A stretch of 64,000 nucleotides of DNA from an uncultured Sulfitobacter sp. (GTDB lineage Bacteria > Pseudomonadota > Alphaproteobacteria > Rhodobacterales > Rhodobacteraceae), in assembly GCF_947499945.1 (NCBI RefSeq), contig NZ_CANMQD010000001.1, positions 372,001-436,000 of the forward strand, written 5' to 3'. A program made the translations under genes and the position numbers. Positions 31,039-40,554 of this stretch are shown piece after piece. Positions within the stretch are counted from its first letter, which is position 1. Each line of letters opens with the position of its first letter. The notes under the pieces are model-generated. The model was given only the letters and a program-made list of their open reading frames with translations. It was not told the origin of the DNA and did no database searches.

Positions 31039-32633
31039 AAGCCTTTGCGGCCCTATTCACCGCCATTGATCAGAGCACTAAAACTACAATTAAAGTCAAT
31101 GCCTTATCCGACTACTTTCAAGAAGCAGATGACATTGACAAACTCTGGACCATTGCGCTGTTTTCCGGTCGCCGCCCCAAGCGTGCTGTTACTACAACCA
31201 AATTACGGGAATGGGGAGCCGAAGTTGCAGGTGTCCCGCTCTGGCTCTTCGAGGAATGCTACCCCATCGTTGGCGATCTGGCAGAAACAATCGCCCTTGT
31301 CCTGCCCCCCAACCAGACGACTGACAACCGTTCCCTCTCCCAATGGATCACCGATCTGCGCGAGGTCTATAAAGCCGATGACGAGGCAAAGAAGGCGTTT
31401 GTGCTGGACGCTTGGGCGCGGCTCGGGGGCACGGAACGCTTCATCTTTAACAAGCTTATAACAGGCGGCATGCGCGTTGGCGTGAGCCAGAAACTGATGA
31501 CCCGAGCATTGGCACGCGCCACGATGCGCGACGAATCCGAGCTCGCCCACCGCCTCATGGGCAACTGGCATCCTGACGATACCACATGGCACGCGCTGAT
31601 TGAGGCTGAGGATGCGTCCGCCGATGCCTCGCGTCCTTATCCCTTCTATCTCGCCTATGCTATCGAAGGCGGGCCTGACGCTCTGGAAACGCCAGAAGAC
31701 TGGCGTGCAGAATGGAAATGGGACGGCATCCGCGGTCAGCTTATCCTGCGCGGCGGTGAACACTTTGTGTGGTCGCGAGGCGAGGAGTTGATGACAGACC
31801 GTTTCCCGGAACTTGCCCGCGCTGTTGACTACCTCCCCGATGGCACTGTCCTCGACGGTGAACTCCTTGTCTGGCATGCGGGGGAGGAATACCCCGCCAG
31901 CTTCAACACCCTCCAGCCCCGCATTGGCCGCAAAACCGTGCCGAAAAAGTTGCTGACCGATGCACCTGTCGTCCTTCACGCCTACGACCTCATCGAATGG
32001 CAAGGCGCGGACATCCGCCATCTGCCATTCGCCGAACGCCGTGCCATGCTGGAGCAAGCCTGCAAGGACCTCGCCCCAGAAGCACCCGTCAAACTCTCCC
32101 CCCAGCTCCCCTTTAAAACACCCGCAGACCTGCACGCTTACCGCGACCGCGCCCGCGGGGCCCACGCCGAAGGTCTCATGCTCAAACGCGCAGACAGCCC
32201 CTACCTCGCTGGCCGCAAGAAAGGCGACTGGTGGAAATGGAAACTCGCGCCGCTCACCATTGATGCCGTGATGATCTATGCCCAAGCAGGCTCAGGTCGC
32301 CGCGCGAACCTCTTTACCGATTACACATTTGCAGTCCGTGACGGCGATGCCCTCGTCCCCTTCACAAAGGCCTACTCAGGCCTCACCGACAAGGAGTTCC
32401 GCCAGATTACCACATGGGTCCGCAAAAACACGCTCCAACGTTTTGGCCCCGTGCGGCAGGTCACCCCGCATCACGTATTCGAGATCGCATTCGAGGGCAT
32501 CCAAGCCTCGCCGCGTCACAAATCCGGCGTGGCCCTGCGCTTCCCCCGAATGCTGCGCTGGCGCCACGATAAACCGCTATCAGAGGCCAATACACTGGAC
32601 GATCTGAACGAGATGCTGCGGATATTCGGCTGA
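31035..32633 (+). CDS. ATP-dependent DNA ligase
   Basis: EWKWDGIRGQLI (KxDG motif) and downstream ligase motifs (DGELLVW, EGLMLKRADSPYLAGRKKGDWWKWK). Confidence 0.94.
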   Translation: MKAFAALFTAIDQSTKTTIKVNALSDYFQEADDIDKLWTIALFSGRRPKRAVTTTKLREWGAEVAGVPLWLFEECYPIVGDLAETIALVLPPNQTTDNRSLSQWITDLREVYKADDEAKKAFVLDAWARLGGTERFIFNKLITGGMRVGVSQKLMTRALARATMRDESELAHRLMGNWHPDDTTWHALIEAEDASADASRPYPFYLAYAIEGGPDALETPEDWRAEWKWDGIRGQLILRGGEHFVWSRGEELMTDRFPELARAVDYLPDGTVLDGELLVWHAGEEYPASFNTLQPRIGRKTVPKKLLTDAPVVLHAYDLIEWQGADIRHLPFAERRAMLEQACKDLAPEAPVKLSPQLPFKTPADLHAYRDRARGAHAEGLMLKRADSPYLAGRKKGDWWKWKLAPLTIDAVMIYAQAGSGRRANLFTDYTFAVRDGDALVPFTKAYSGLTDKEFRQITTWVRKNTLQRFGPVRQVTPHHVFEIAFEGIQASPRHKSGVALRFPRMLRWRHDKPLSEANTLDDLNEMLRIFG

Positions 32634-32692
32634 CGCCTTGCCCCTCGTGCGACGCGCCCTTACCTATGCTCCAAACGATCAAAGGATTACCG

Positions 32693-34513
32693 ATGTTTAC
32701 CCTCCCTTTCCCCGTCCGCGACGCCAATGCCTCTGGTGGCAAACCCGACTTCGGCGACCTGCCCGAATGGAATCTCAACGACCTCTACACCGCCGAGGAC
32801 GCCCCGGAGCTCAAGCGCGATCTGGACTGGCTGGAGCAATCCTGCGCCAGTTTCGCCGCTGACTATGAGGGCAAGCTGGGAGCCCTAGACGCCGCAGGCC
32901 TCTTGGAGTGCGTGTTGCGCAACGAGAAGATCAACCAGATCGCAGGGCGCATTATGTCCTACGCAGGTCTGCGCTACTACCAACTGACCACCGACTCGGG
33001 CCGCGCCAAATTCATGTCCGACATGCAAGAAGCAATCACTAACTTCACCACCCCGCTGGTCTTTTTCACGCTGGAACTGAACACACTAGAGGATGCCCAC
33101 CTCGACGCCCTGCTGGGCCAAAACGCCGACCTCGCCCGCTACACCCCGATATTCGAGCGTATACGCGCGATGAAGCCCTACCAGCTTAGCGACGAGATGG
33201 AGAAATTCCTGCACGATATGGGCGTTGTCGGTGACGCCTGGGAGCGTCTGTTCGACGAGACAATCGCAGGCCTGCAATTCGACGTGAACGGGGAGACGCT
33301 CGGCATCGAGGGCACGCTGAACCTCATGACCGACCCCAACCGCGATAACCGCGAAGCGGGCGCGCGCGAGCTGGCCGATGTGTTTGGCGAAAACGTCAAA
33401 ACATTTGCGCGTGTGCACAACACACAGGCCAAGGAAAAAGAAATCATGGACCGTTGGCGTGGCATGGAGACCGCGCAAACCGCCCGTCACCTGAGCAATC
33501 AGGTAGAGCCCGAAGTGGTTGAGGCCCTGCGCGACGCGGTGGTCAAAGCATATCCCAAACTCTCGCACCGCTATTATGCGCTGAAAAAGAAATGGCTTGG
33601 CCTCGACACTATGCAGGTCTGGGACCGCAATGCCCCCTTGCCGATGGAAGACCCCAAGATCGTCGATTGGCCCACAGCCGAAAAGATGGTCATGGACGCC
33701 TACTCCGCCTTTGATCCGCGTATGGGCGAGTTGGCAGAGCCTTTTTTCCGCAAAGGCTGGATCGACGCGGCCGTAAAACCCGGCAAAGCGCCTGGTGCCT
33801 TCGCCCACCCCACCGTTACGGATGTACATCCCTACGTCATGCTCAACTACCTAGGCAAACCCCGTGACGTGATGACCCTCGCGCATGAATTGGGCCACGG
33901 CGTGCACCAAGTTCTCGCCGCTGGTCAAGGCGAAATGCTCTCCTCCACCCCGCTGACACTGGCCGAAACCGCGTCGGTGTTTGGCGAAATGCTCACCTTC
34001 CGCAAAATGCTCGAAGGGGCCAAGACCACCTCCGAGCGTCGCATCCTGCTCGCGGGCAAAGTCGAGGACATGATCAACACCGTCGTGCGCCAGATCGCGT
34101 TCTACGATTTCGAATGCAAGCTCCACGCCGCCCGCCGCAAGGGCGAGCTGACCCCAGACGACATCAACGCGCTGTGGATGAGCGTCCAAGCCGAGAGCCT
34201 TGGGCCAGAGTTTGAGTTTATGGACGGATACGAAACCTTCTGGGCCTATATCCCGCACTTCATCCACTCGCCCTTCTACGTCTACGCCTACGCCTTTGGC
34301 GACGGCCTCGTGAACGCGCTCTATGCCGTTTACGCCGAAGGTCACGAGGGATTTGAGGAAAAGTACTTTGACATGCTCAAAGCAGGCGGCTCCAAGCACC
34401 ACAAAGAACTGCTCGCCCCCTTCGGTCTTGACGCCTCTGATCCTGCGTTCTGGGACAAAGGGCTGAGTATGATTTCAGGCTTCATTGATGAATTGGAAGC
34501 CATGGAAGAATAA
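32693..34513 (+). CDS. pepF: M3 family oligoendopeptidase
   Basis: HELGHGVHQVLA (HExxH zinc motif); start set to MFTLPFP within the longer ORF from 32666. Confidence 0.92.
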   Translation: MFTLPFPVRDANASGGKPDFGDLPEWNLNDLYTAEDAPELKRDLDWLEQSCASFAADYEGKLGALDAAGLLECVLRNEKINQIAGRIMSYAGLRYYQLTTDSGRAKFMSDMQEAITNFTTPLVFFTLELNTLEDAHLDALLGQNADLARYTPIFERIRAMKPYQLSDEMEKFLHDMGVVGDAWERLFDETIAGLQFDVNGETLGIEGTLNLMTDPNRDNREAGARELADVFGENVKTFARVHNTQAKEKEIMDRWRGMETAQTARHLSNQVEPEVVEALRDAVVKAYPKLSHRYYALKKKWLGLDTMQVWDRNAPLPMEDPKIVDWPTAEKMVMDAYSAFDPRMGELAEPFFRKGWIDAAVKPGKAPGAFAHPTVTDVHPYVMLNYLGKPRDVMTLAHELGHGVHQVLAAGQGEMLSSTPLTLAETASVFGEMLTFRKMLEGAKTTSERRILLAGKVEDMINTVVRQIAFYDFECKLHAARRKGELTPDDINALWMSVQAESLGPEFEFMDGYETFWAYIPHFIHSPFYVYAYAFGDGLVNALYAVYAEGHEGFEEKYFDMLKAGGSKHHKELLAPFGLDASDPAFWDKGLSMISGFIDELEAMEE

Positions 34514-34554
34514 GCCTAAGCCTTACCTCTCTGGGGCCGAATGATCTGGAACGG

Positions 34555-34986
34555 GTGGCTCACATTACTGTGGCCGCCCACCAGATTGCCTTTTCCGGCA
34601 TAGTGGCCGAGGCATTTAAGACTGTGGAAGCAAGCATCGATTTCCACGCGATCTTCGACGCCGACCACGCAATCGGCTTTTTCAGAATTGACAGGGGGGG
34701 GTATTCAAAGGCCTATCCCTGCGCATCAAAAAGCAGCCTTGGATTGCGCGCCTTTATAATTGACCGCGCGCTTCAGGGATGTGGCTATGCCTCTGGGGCC
34801 ATCGCTTTGCTGCGTGGCTATTTGCCACTGCACTATAATGCTGATGCAGTCTTCCTCACTGTCAACATGTCCAATCCCGCCGCGGTTAAATGCTACCTCA
34901 ACGGAGGCTTCGCCGACACCGGAGAGGTCTGGCCTCACGGTATGGCAGGACCACAGTACATCATGCGCCTGTCGTTAGCTTCCTGA
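34555..34986 (+). CDS. GNAT family N-acetyltransferase
   Basis: LRAFIIDRALQGCGYASGAIALLRGYL and VNMSNPAAVKCYLNGGFADTGE. Confidence 0.8.
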   Translation: MAHITVAAHQIAFSGIVAEAFKTVEASIDFHAIFDADHAIGFFRIDRGGYSKAYPCASKSSLGLRAFIIDRALQGCGYASGAIALLRGYLPLHYNADAVFLTVNMSNPAAVKCYLNGGFADTGEVWPHGMAGPQYIMRLSLAS

Positions 34987-35101
34987 TCATATGGTCAAAA
35001 GACGGCGTAAAAACAGACTGTTGCCGATAAATCCTTTGACACGTTAACCATAGCAGGGCCACAGTCAGTCGCATACATATAACAATTAAGGCATTTACCG
35101 C

Positions 35102-35563
35102 ATGATACGCACCCTTCTGATCGTGGGCCTGCTGGCCACCACTGGCGCTTCTGAAGCTTCCGCAAGGTCCCTTGTCGGAAAATGGGACTGTAATGGCCGT
35201 GACGGCAAGAACCTCGCGATCCGCATGCTGCTTGACTACCGTCAAAGCGGGCAGTTCTACCACCTCGCCAACATCGCCGTGGGGGATCGGCGCGGGCGTA
35301 TTGACGGCTCGGTCGCCCTCAATGGTAAATGGTTCCGCAATCATAGCAAACTGAGCGAAACAGTGAAACACGCACGAGTACGGTCTCTCACGGCAAACGG
35401 GCAGGATATTTCCAAAACGCCAGTTGGCCGCCACATGACCAGAAGCCTGCCCAAACGGATGGTGTCAGGCAATCGCCCTGACGTGACAAACGTCCGTTTC
35501 CTCTCCAACAGCAAAGTCAAACTGACCAGTGGCCGCATGACTGCCACCTGCACAAAGCGCTAA
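35102..35563 (+). CDS. hypothetical secreted protein
   Basis: Signal peptide MIRTLLIVGLLATTGASEASA followed by a soluble domain. Confidence 0.65.
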   Translation: MIRTLLIVGLLATTGASEASARSLVGKWDCNGRDGKNLAIRMLLDYRQSGQFYHLANIAVGDRRGRIDGSVALNGKWFRNHSKLSETVKHARVRSLTANGQDISKTPVGRHMTRSLPKRMVSGNRPDVTNVRFLSNSKVKLTSGRMTATCTKR

Positions 35564-35567
35564 TCAG

Positions 35568-35837
35568 CTATTTGAGCTGACTGTCTTTGGACCCGCGTCG
35601 ATTTATTCCGCCGCGGGTCTGATAGGCAGCATCGCGCTCGCGCACACACTCAATACACAGCTTAACACCCGGCAGGGCTTCGCGCCGCGCCTGTGGAATT
35701 GGCTCCTCACACTCGGCACAAAGCGTTGCACTCTCTCCAACGGGCACCCGCCGCGCTTTTAGCCGCGCCAATTCGTCATTGATCGACGCTTCAATCTGTT
35801 CTGAAACCGCACCGTCCCGCGCCCACCCACCAGCCAT
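35568..35837 (-). CDS. DksA/TraR family C4-type zinc finger protein
   Basis: CAECEEPIPQARREALPGVKLCIEC. Confidence 0.9.
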   Translation of the reverse strand: MAGGWARDGAVSEQIEASINDELARLKARRVPVGESATLCAECEEPIPQARREALPGVKLCIECVRERDAAYQTRGGINRRGSKDSQLK

Positions 35838-35916
35838 ATGGCAACCCTCCTGCCCGTCTTTGCATCAGCCTAAGCGCGATGCCCCATCATTCCAAGTGTC
35901 TTGCCCCAAACACAGA

Positions 35917-35942
35917 AAAGCCGCCCCAAGAGGAGCGGCTTT
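35917..35942. terminator. hairpin terminator downstream of rpoH
   Basis: aaagccgc/gcggcttt stem, flanked by T-rich sequence on the plus strand. Confidence 0.65.
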
Positions 35943-35965
35943 CTTTTTCTAAAAGATGGTTTGGC

Positions 35966-36862
35966 TTAATCCGCGACAGCCATACCCTTTTCGCCAGCAA
36001 GTTCCTGCATCCGCTCTTGCAGTTTCTCGAACGCACGTACTTCGATCTGCCGGATGCGCTCGCGGCTCACTTTGTATTGACCGCTCAAATCCTCCAGCGT
36101 CACAGTCTCGTCCGACAAACGCCGCTGCATCAGAATGTCCTTCTCGCGGTCGTTCAGTACAGTCATGGCTTCGGCAAGCATTTCGCGGCGCGTTTCAAGC
36201 TCGTCACGCGCCTCATAATCGCCTGCTTGGTCGGCACTCTCGTCCTCCAACCAGTCCTGCCACTGCATCGTGCCTTCGCCCTCGGACCCGACAGTCGCGT
36301 TGAGCGATGCATCGCCCCCCGACATCCGACGGTTCATCGAGATGACCTCTTTTTCGGTCACACCCAACTGCGTCGCGATTGTCTTGACGTTCTCGGGGCG
36401 CAGATCGCCTTCTTCCAGCGCACCAATCTTGTTCTTGGCCTTACGCAGGTTGAAAAACAGCTTTTTCTGACCTGACGTCGTGCCAAGTTTCACAAGGCTC
36501 CATGAACGCAGGATGTATTCCTGAATACTCGCCCTGATCCACCACATGGCATAAGTCGCAAGGCGAAAGCCCTTTTCGGGATCGAAACGTTTCACCGCCT
36601 GCATCAGGCCAACATTTGCCTCCGAAATCACTTCGGCCTGCGGCAAACCATATCCGCGATAGCCCATAGCGATCTTGGCAGCCAAGCGGAGGTGGGACGT
36701 CACCATACGGTGCGCCGCCTGCGTGTCCTCTTTCTCGACCCAAGCTTTGGCGAGCATGTATTCTTCTTCCGGCTCCAACAGCGGGAACTTCCGGATTTCC
36801 TGCATATAGCGATTTAGACCACCCTCGGGGGTCGGCGCTGGCAGATTTGCATAATTGGCCAT
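35966..36862 (-). CDS. rpoH: RNA polymerase sigma factor RpoH (sigma-32)
   Basis: SHLRLAAKIAMGYRGYGLPQAEVISEANVGLMQAVKRFDPEKGFRLATYAMWWIRASIQEYILRSWSLVKLGTT; start set to MANYANLP. Confidence 0.95.
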   Translation of the reverse strand: MANYANLPAPTPEGGLNRYMQEIRKFPLLEPEEEYMLAKAWVEKEDTQAAHRMVTSHLRLAAKIAMGYRGYGLPQAEVISEANVGLMQAVKRFDPEKGFRLATYAMWWIRASIQEYILRSWSLVKLGTTSGQKKLFFNLRKAKNKIGALEEGDLRPENVKTIATQLGVTEKEVISMNRRMSGGDASLNATVGSEGEGTMQWQDWLEDESADQAGDYEARDELETRREMLAEAMTVLNDREKDILMQRRLSDETVTLEDLSGQYKVSRERIRQIEVRAFEKLQERMQELAGEKGMAVAD

Positions 36863-37048
36863 GGTTCTTCGTCCTTTCCCTGGCACCCCTATTTTTACAG
36901 ATATGTAACAGGGCTTAACATCAATATGGGGTCAGCGATCTTGCGTTACAAGATGATGTGGCACCCTTTCGTTCACACTTAACTCACACTGGTTAATGAA
37001 ACATGGCCCAACAGTTCTGTTCACCACCTTGTGCAATATGTAACAGGC

Positions 37049-38083
37049 TTACGCCCGCGTAGGTTCCAACATTGCCAATAGGTCTGCCATATCGGCGGGC
37101 AATGGCGCTTCAAACCGCAACGCCTCGCCGCTGACTGGATGCACAAACCCCAAAACCGCCGCGTGTAATGCCTGACGCGGGAACGCTTTTACGGCCTCCG
37201 CCAAAGCTTCGGGCAACGCGGCACGTGCCAGCTTGCGCTTGCCGCCATAAGTTGGATCACCGACAAGTCCGTGGCCCGCATGGGACATGTGGACGCGGAT
37301 CTGGTGCGTGCGCCCCGTCTCTAACCAACACTCCATCAACGCCAGCACGGGCGGTGTGCCGAACCGCGCCACTGTCCGCGCCCGCGTCACGGCATGACGG
37401 CCCGCGTTAAAGATTACGGCCTGCCGCTGGCGGTCCGTCTTATGCCGTGCGAGGCCCGTGGTCAGCTTGAGGATATTTCCGCTCTCGAAATTGGCCCCTT
37501 TCACACCGCGCAGGCGCGGATCGTTGGCATCAGGCACACCATAGACGAGACAGCGATAGTACCGCTCTACTGTATGCGCCTCGAACTGTTTGGCGAGCCC
37601 ATGATGCGCGGCATCCGATTTGGCCACGACCAGCAATCCTGACGTCTCTTTATCAATGCGGTGCACAATGCCGGGCCGTTTCATGCCGCCCACACCCGAC
37701 AGATCATCCCCGCAATGCGCCAGCAGCGCGTTCACCAATGTCCCCGAGGGCGATCCCGGTGCAGGGTGCACGACCATTCCCGCAGGCTTGTTGATAACAA
37801 CAAGGTCGTCATCCTCATAAATAATCTCGAGCGGAATATCCTCGGGCAAGATATGGCTCTCTTGAGCTTCCTCCACGTCAATGTCGATTTTTGCTCCTTC
37901 CTCCACGACAGCACGCGGATCGCGCTGCACCTCGTTATTCACAAACACGACCCCCTGATCGATCAGTTTCATAATCCGCGTGCGCGACAGGTTCGCATCC
38001 TCTGGCACATCGCGGGCAAGCGCCTTATCAAGGCGCGGCGGGGGCGTCTCGCCCAGAATGAATGTAATACGGCGGTGCGACAT
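37049..38083 (-). CDS. RluA family pseudouridine synthase
   Basis: N-terminal S4-like region and GIVHRIDKETSGLLVVAKSDAAH; start MSHRRITFIL. Confidence 0.93.
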   Translation of the reverse strand: MSHRRITFILGETPPPRLDKALARDVPEDANLSRTRIMKLIDQGVVFVNNEVQRDPRAVVEEGAKIDIDVEEAQESHILPEDIPLEIIYEDDDLVVINKPAGMVVHPAPGSPSGTLVNALLAHCGDDLSGVGGMKRPGIVHRIDKETSGLLVVAKSDAAHHGLAKQFEAHTVERYYRCLVYGVPDANDPRLRGVKGANFESGNILKLTTGLARHKTDRQRQAVIFNAGRHAVTRARTVARFGTPPVLALMECWLETGRTHQIRVHMSHAGHGLVGDPTYGGKRKLARAALPEALAEAVKAFPRQALHAAVLGFVHPVSGEALRFEAPLPADMADLLAMLEPTRA

Positions 38084-38366
38084 GGATGAACTTCCCGAAC
38101 CAACCAACCTGCGCTTTCTAAGGCGCATGGTTACGGTCCTGACAACAGTGATGGTTTTGGGGGTCGTAGTCGTTATCGGCCTGCTTGTCACGCGCCTCAC
38201 ACGCGATACCCCGATTTTGCCGACTGAAATTGTATTGCCTGACGGGGCCAAGGCCGTTGCCTTTACCCAAGCCGCGGATTGGTATGCCGTTGTGACGGAC
38301 GCAAACGAAATTTTGGTGTTTGACCGGATGTCAGGGGCATTGCGGCAGACTGTGGTGGTGGAATAG
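38082..38366 (+). CDS. small single-TM membrane protein (hypothetical)
   Basis: MDELPEPTNLRFLRRMVTVLTTVMVLGVVVVIGLLVTRLTRD...; start overlaps the divergent gene's start. Confidence 0.75.
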   Translation: MDELPEPTNLRFLRRMVTVLTTVMVLGVVVVIGLLVTRLTRDTPILPTEIVLPDGAKAVAFTQAADWYAVVTDANEILVFDRMSGALRQTVVVE

Positions 38367-38466
38367 TTTAACAGCGCTCACTCTGAGAGGGGGCCAGAAC
38401 GCGCATCTGCGATACGTTGCCTTCGGCGCCTGACAAAAATCCTTCGGGTTTGGTGCAGGGGATTTC

Positions 38467-38503
38467 ACCACTTTCAAGAAATCTCTGATTTATTGAAAGT
38501 GGT
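38467..38503. repeat. long inverted repeat overlapping the tRNA-His 3' CCA end
   Basis: accactttcaa/ttgaaagtggt (11 bp), one G-A mismatch, then aaatc/gattt (5 bp) with a tct loop. Confidence 0.8.
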
Positions 38504-38576
38504 ACCGGAGGATGGTTTCGAACCAACTACCTCGTGGACCACAACCACGCGCTCTAACCGATTGAGCTACTCCGGC
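38500..38576 (-). tRNA. tRNA-His (GTG anticodon)
   Basis: Minus strand GCCGGAGTAGCTCAATCGGTTAGAGCGCGTGGTTGTGGTCCACGAGGTAGTTGGTTCGAAACCATCCTCCGGTACCA; anticodon loop TTGTGGT, encoded CCA. Confidence 0.95.
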
Positions 38577-38750
38577 ACTGTGAGCGTGCATAATCTGGCC
38601 TACAAGCGAGGTCAACGCCCGTTCTCACAAAATCTGACCTAAGTTATGTTTCAATATCTGCGCCTAGGATAACCCACAAGTTTTTCCATACCCCCTAGCG
38701 ATCCTGCACCACTCTAATATGTTGAAAGCAGAACAAAACGGGAGCATGAC

Positions 38751-39209
38751 ATGACACTCACCAAACGCCACTTTCTGTTTAGCGCCGCCGCCTTCGCAGG
38801 CTACAGCGCCCTACCCACGATGGCATTTGCCAAAACACCAGCCATCTATGTTGAGGACGGCATCGCAATCGACGGAACAGACCCTGTCGCCTACTTCATC
38901 CAAGGTGCCCCCGTTCAAGGCTCGCCCGAGTTCACCTACAGCTATAATGGTGCCACGTGGCAGTTCTCCTCCGCCGCCAACCGCGACACCTTCGCCGCTG
39001 ATCCTGCCGCCTATGCACCGCAATACGGCGGCTATTGCGCCTATACGGTCAGCGAAGGCTACACGGCCTCCACAACACCAAAAGCGTGGAAGATCATGGA
39101 TGGAAAACTCTATCTGAATTACTCGAAACGCATTCAGCGCCGCTGGGAAAAAGACATCCCCACACGAATCACAAATGCTAACACCAACTGGCCAAGGGTC
39201 TTAGAATAG
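38751..39209 (+). CDS. YHS domain-containing exported protein
   Basis: GTDPVAYFIQGAPVQGSPEFTYSYNGATWQFSSAANRDTFAADPAAYAPQYGGYCAYTVSEGYT. Confidence 0.88.
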   Translation: MTLTKRHFLFSAAAFAGYSALPTMAFAKTPAIYVEDGIAIDGTDPVAYFIQGAPVQGSPEFTYSYNGATWQFSSAANRDTFAADPAAYAPQYGGYCAYTVSEGYTASTTPKAWKIMDGKLYLNYSKRIQRRWEKDIPTRITNANTNWPRVLE

Positions 39210-39215
39210 CGCAAC

Positions 39216-39707
39216 CTAAAGCGTCAGCATCATATCCAACTCAACGAGCGGCTGGCCGTAGTGATGCACCGGCCGCTCATCCACTTCCCGCCACCCGTTG
39301 CGCAAGTATAACGCACAAGCCGCCTCATGACTGCGATGGGTGGACAGCACCATATCGCGGTATCCCTGTACGCGGGCAAACTCCGTACAAACATCTAACA
39401 ACCTCCGCCCCAACCCGCGCCCCCGCGCCTGTGCACTCAACTGGAACAACCGCAGCTTGGCCGTCTGCGCGTCAACCCGCACACAGAAGATTGAACCAAG
39501 CCGTACACCCCCATCCCACGCGATCCAGCCCCGCTCAACCGCAGGATCATGCTCGGCAATAAACGCATCGACAATTTCGCCAACCAACACGCCAAAACTG
39601 TCGTCAAACCCCGCCTCACGCGCATAAACATCTGCATGGGCCGCCACGACCCAATCGCGGTCATCAGGGGTAAAGGGGCGTATTTCAATCTCACTCATGT
39701 CGTCCAC
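39216..39707 (-). CDS. GNAT family N-acetyltransferase
   Basis: LSAQARGRGLGRRLLDVCTEFARVQGYRDMVLSTHRSHEAACALYLRNGWREV. Confidence 0.9.
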   Translation of the reverse strand: MDDMSEIEIRPFTPDDRDWVVAAHADVYAREAGFDDSFGVLVGEIVDAFIAEHDPAVERGWIAWDGGVRLGSIFCVRVDAQTAKLRLFQLSAQARGRGLGRRLLDVCTEFARVQGYRDMVLSTHRSHEAACALYLRNGWREVDERPVHHYGQPLVELDMMLTL

Positions 39708-39782
39708 CCTAGCGTTGCACCCACTTGCCTTTCAAGCTGGGTGACGATAGCGATATTTCAGATTAATCAAAGGAAGAGCGCC

Positions 39783-39983
39783 ATGGGCATCAACGACGAG
39801 AGCGATATTGAAGCCAACCTGCAAATCGGTCCTACCGACAAAGGCATGGTGCGTCTGTTCATTGAGGGCAACGGCATCGAAATTCCCATGGATTTCACCC
39901 CCGACGAAGCCCGTGAGATCGCCGAAGAAATTACGTCTGCCGCAAAAGCCGCCGCCCAGTTAGGTGGCAAGAAGCGCCGGTAA
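39783..39983 (+). CDS. small conserved protein (DUF6324-like), hypothetical
   Basis: MGINDESDIEANLQIGPTDKGMVRLFIEGNGIEIPMDFTPDEAREIAEEITSAAKAAAQLGGKKRR, start preceded by aaaggaagagcgcc. Confidence 0.75.
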   Translation: MGINDESDIEANLQIGPTDKGMVRLFIEGNGIEIPMDFTPDEAREIAEEITSAAKAAAQLGGKKRR

Positions 39984-39993
39984 AGCTTCGGTA

Positions 39994-40446
39994 TTACCCC
40001 CAGTCGGAGTGCATATCCGGATCACGTAAAACCTGTAGCCGCCGCGCTGCGGTGGTTGCAAACTTTTGCACCATAACCTTACGCCGCGCCGCCGCCAGCT
40101 TCACCTCTGGCGCCATGCGCACAATCTCCGCAGTATAGGCATCACCAATGATCAACCCCTGATCATCCGGCAACATCTCAGTCGGGAAATGCTCGTCCAC
40201 CGCGAAAAAGAACCTGTCCGCCCACTCCAGATAGCCCTGCCATTTGGAATCAGACGTAAAATCAACACGGCTTGATTTGCATTCCACCACCCAGATCTCG
40301 CCCTTGGGCCCCAGCGCCATCACATCCACCCGCAATCCCCGCGCAGGCACCAACTCCTCCACACAGGCGAAACCATGGCTCGCCAGATGCCGCGAGACCC
40401 CGCGCTGCAACAGCTGACCAGGTTGAAGGATGGGACGCTCATTCAT
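39994..40446 (-). CDS. mmcB: MmcB family DNA repair protein
   Basis: LVPARGLRVDVMALGPKGEIWVVECKSSRVDFTSDSKWQGYLEWADRFFFAV (D...ExK nuclease-like core). Confidence 0.85.
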   Translation of the reverse strand: MNERPILQPGQLLQRGVSRHLASHGFACVEELVPARGLRVDVMALGPKGEIWVVECKSSRVDFTSDSKWQGYLEWADRFFFAVDEHFPTEMLPDDQGLIIGDAYTAEIVRMAPEVKLAAARRKVMVQKFATTAARRLQVLRDPDMHSDWG

Positions 40447-40554
40447 GACGTCAAATATGAACATACCATGAACAAACGCAACCCCCACTCACGCCACCTT
40501 GGCCTTTTGCCGATCCCTGCCTATCTTCATTCATAACCAGTTAAGGATTCCCGC

